From: CALHAX01 sp039816705
Lineage (GTDB): Bacteria > Pseudomonadota > Alphaproteobacteria > Rhizobiales > CALHAX01
Length of the DNA stretch: 13,393 nt
Direction: 5' to 3'
Assembly: GCA_039816705.1 (NCBI GenBank)
Contig: JBCBXF010000071.1
Span: forward strand, 1 to 13,393
Shown here: positions 13,393 to 13,393 of the stretch, in pieces
Position numbering within the stretch: the stretch's first letter is position 1
Layout of the letters: every line of letters starts with the position of its first letter
The notes under the pieces: model-generated
What the model saw: only the letters and a program-made list of their open reading frames with translations
Database searches by the model: none
What the model was told of the DNA's origin: nothing
Program-made: the position numbers and the translations under genes

Positions 13393-13393
13393 G

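Overview
The window is GC-rich chromosomal DNA with short intergenic gaps. It looks like an alphaproteobacterium, most likely of the Hyphomicrobiales (Rhizobiales) type. This rests on protein flavour and gene order: ppx/gppA followed by rlmE, then guaB, an RsmB-like methyltransferase and guaA, an order I recall from that group. Nearly everything is ordinary housekeeping coding sequence. There are no rRNA or tRNA genes, insertion sequences, phage genes or CRISPR arrays that I can recognise.

Layout. At 1-53 there is an 11-bp perfect inverted repeat. A small 2TM-domain membrane protein (102-374, +) converges with a two-gene minus-strand unit. In transcription order that unit is an aspartate aminotransferase (2884-1682) and, 18 bp later, a dimethylglycine/sarcosine dehydrogenase-like flavoprotein without the folate-binding C-terminal half (1657-401). 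Upstream of it, also on the minus strand, is a probable small gene for a 50-residue protein (3282-3130). Its 3' untranslated region folds into a long hairpin and ends in a clear intrinsic terminator (3016-3046).

From about 3723 onward everything is on the plus strand until 12942. The order is a Ppx/GppA phosphatase with a long disordered basic N-terminus, RlmE (overlapping it), a membrane-anchored class III nucleotide cyclase with an unusual C-terminal beta-rich domain, GuaB, a MAPEG membrane protein, an RsmB/NOP-type RNA methyltransferase, TspO and GuaA. The last five are tightly spaced and probably form one transcription unit. GuaB and GuaA catalyse the two steps from IMP to GMP. Ppx/GppA acts on polyphosphate or pppGpp, the cyclase uses a nucleoside triphosphate, and RlmE and the RsmB-like enzyme modify rRNA. 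The stretch therefore groups guanine nucleotide supply with ribosome modification and nucleotide signalling. Two small membrane proteins (MAPEG and TspO) sit between guaB and guaA. At the right edge the 3' part of a renalase-like FAD-dependent oxidoreductase (minus strand) runs off the window.

I did not find a convincing new defence or mobile system. The items most worth a second look are the small minus-strand gene with its structured 3' end, the cyclase architecture, and the single-domain flavoprotein paired with an aminotransferase.
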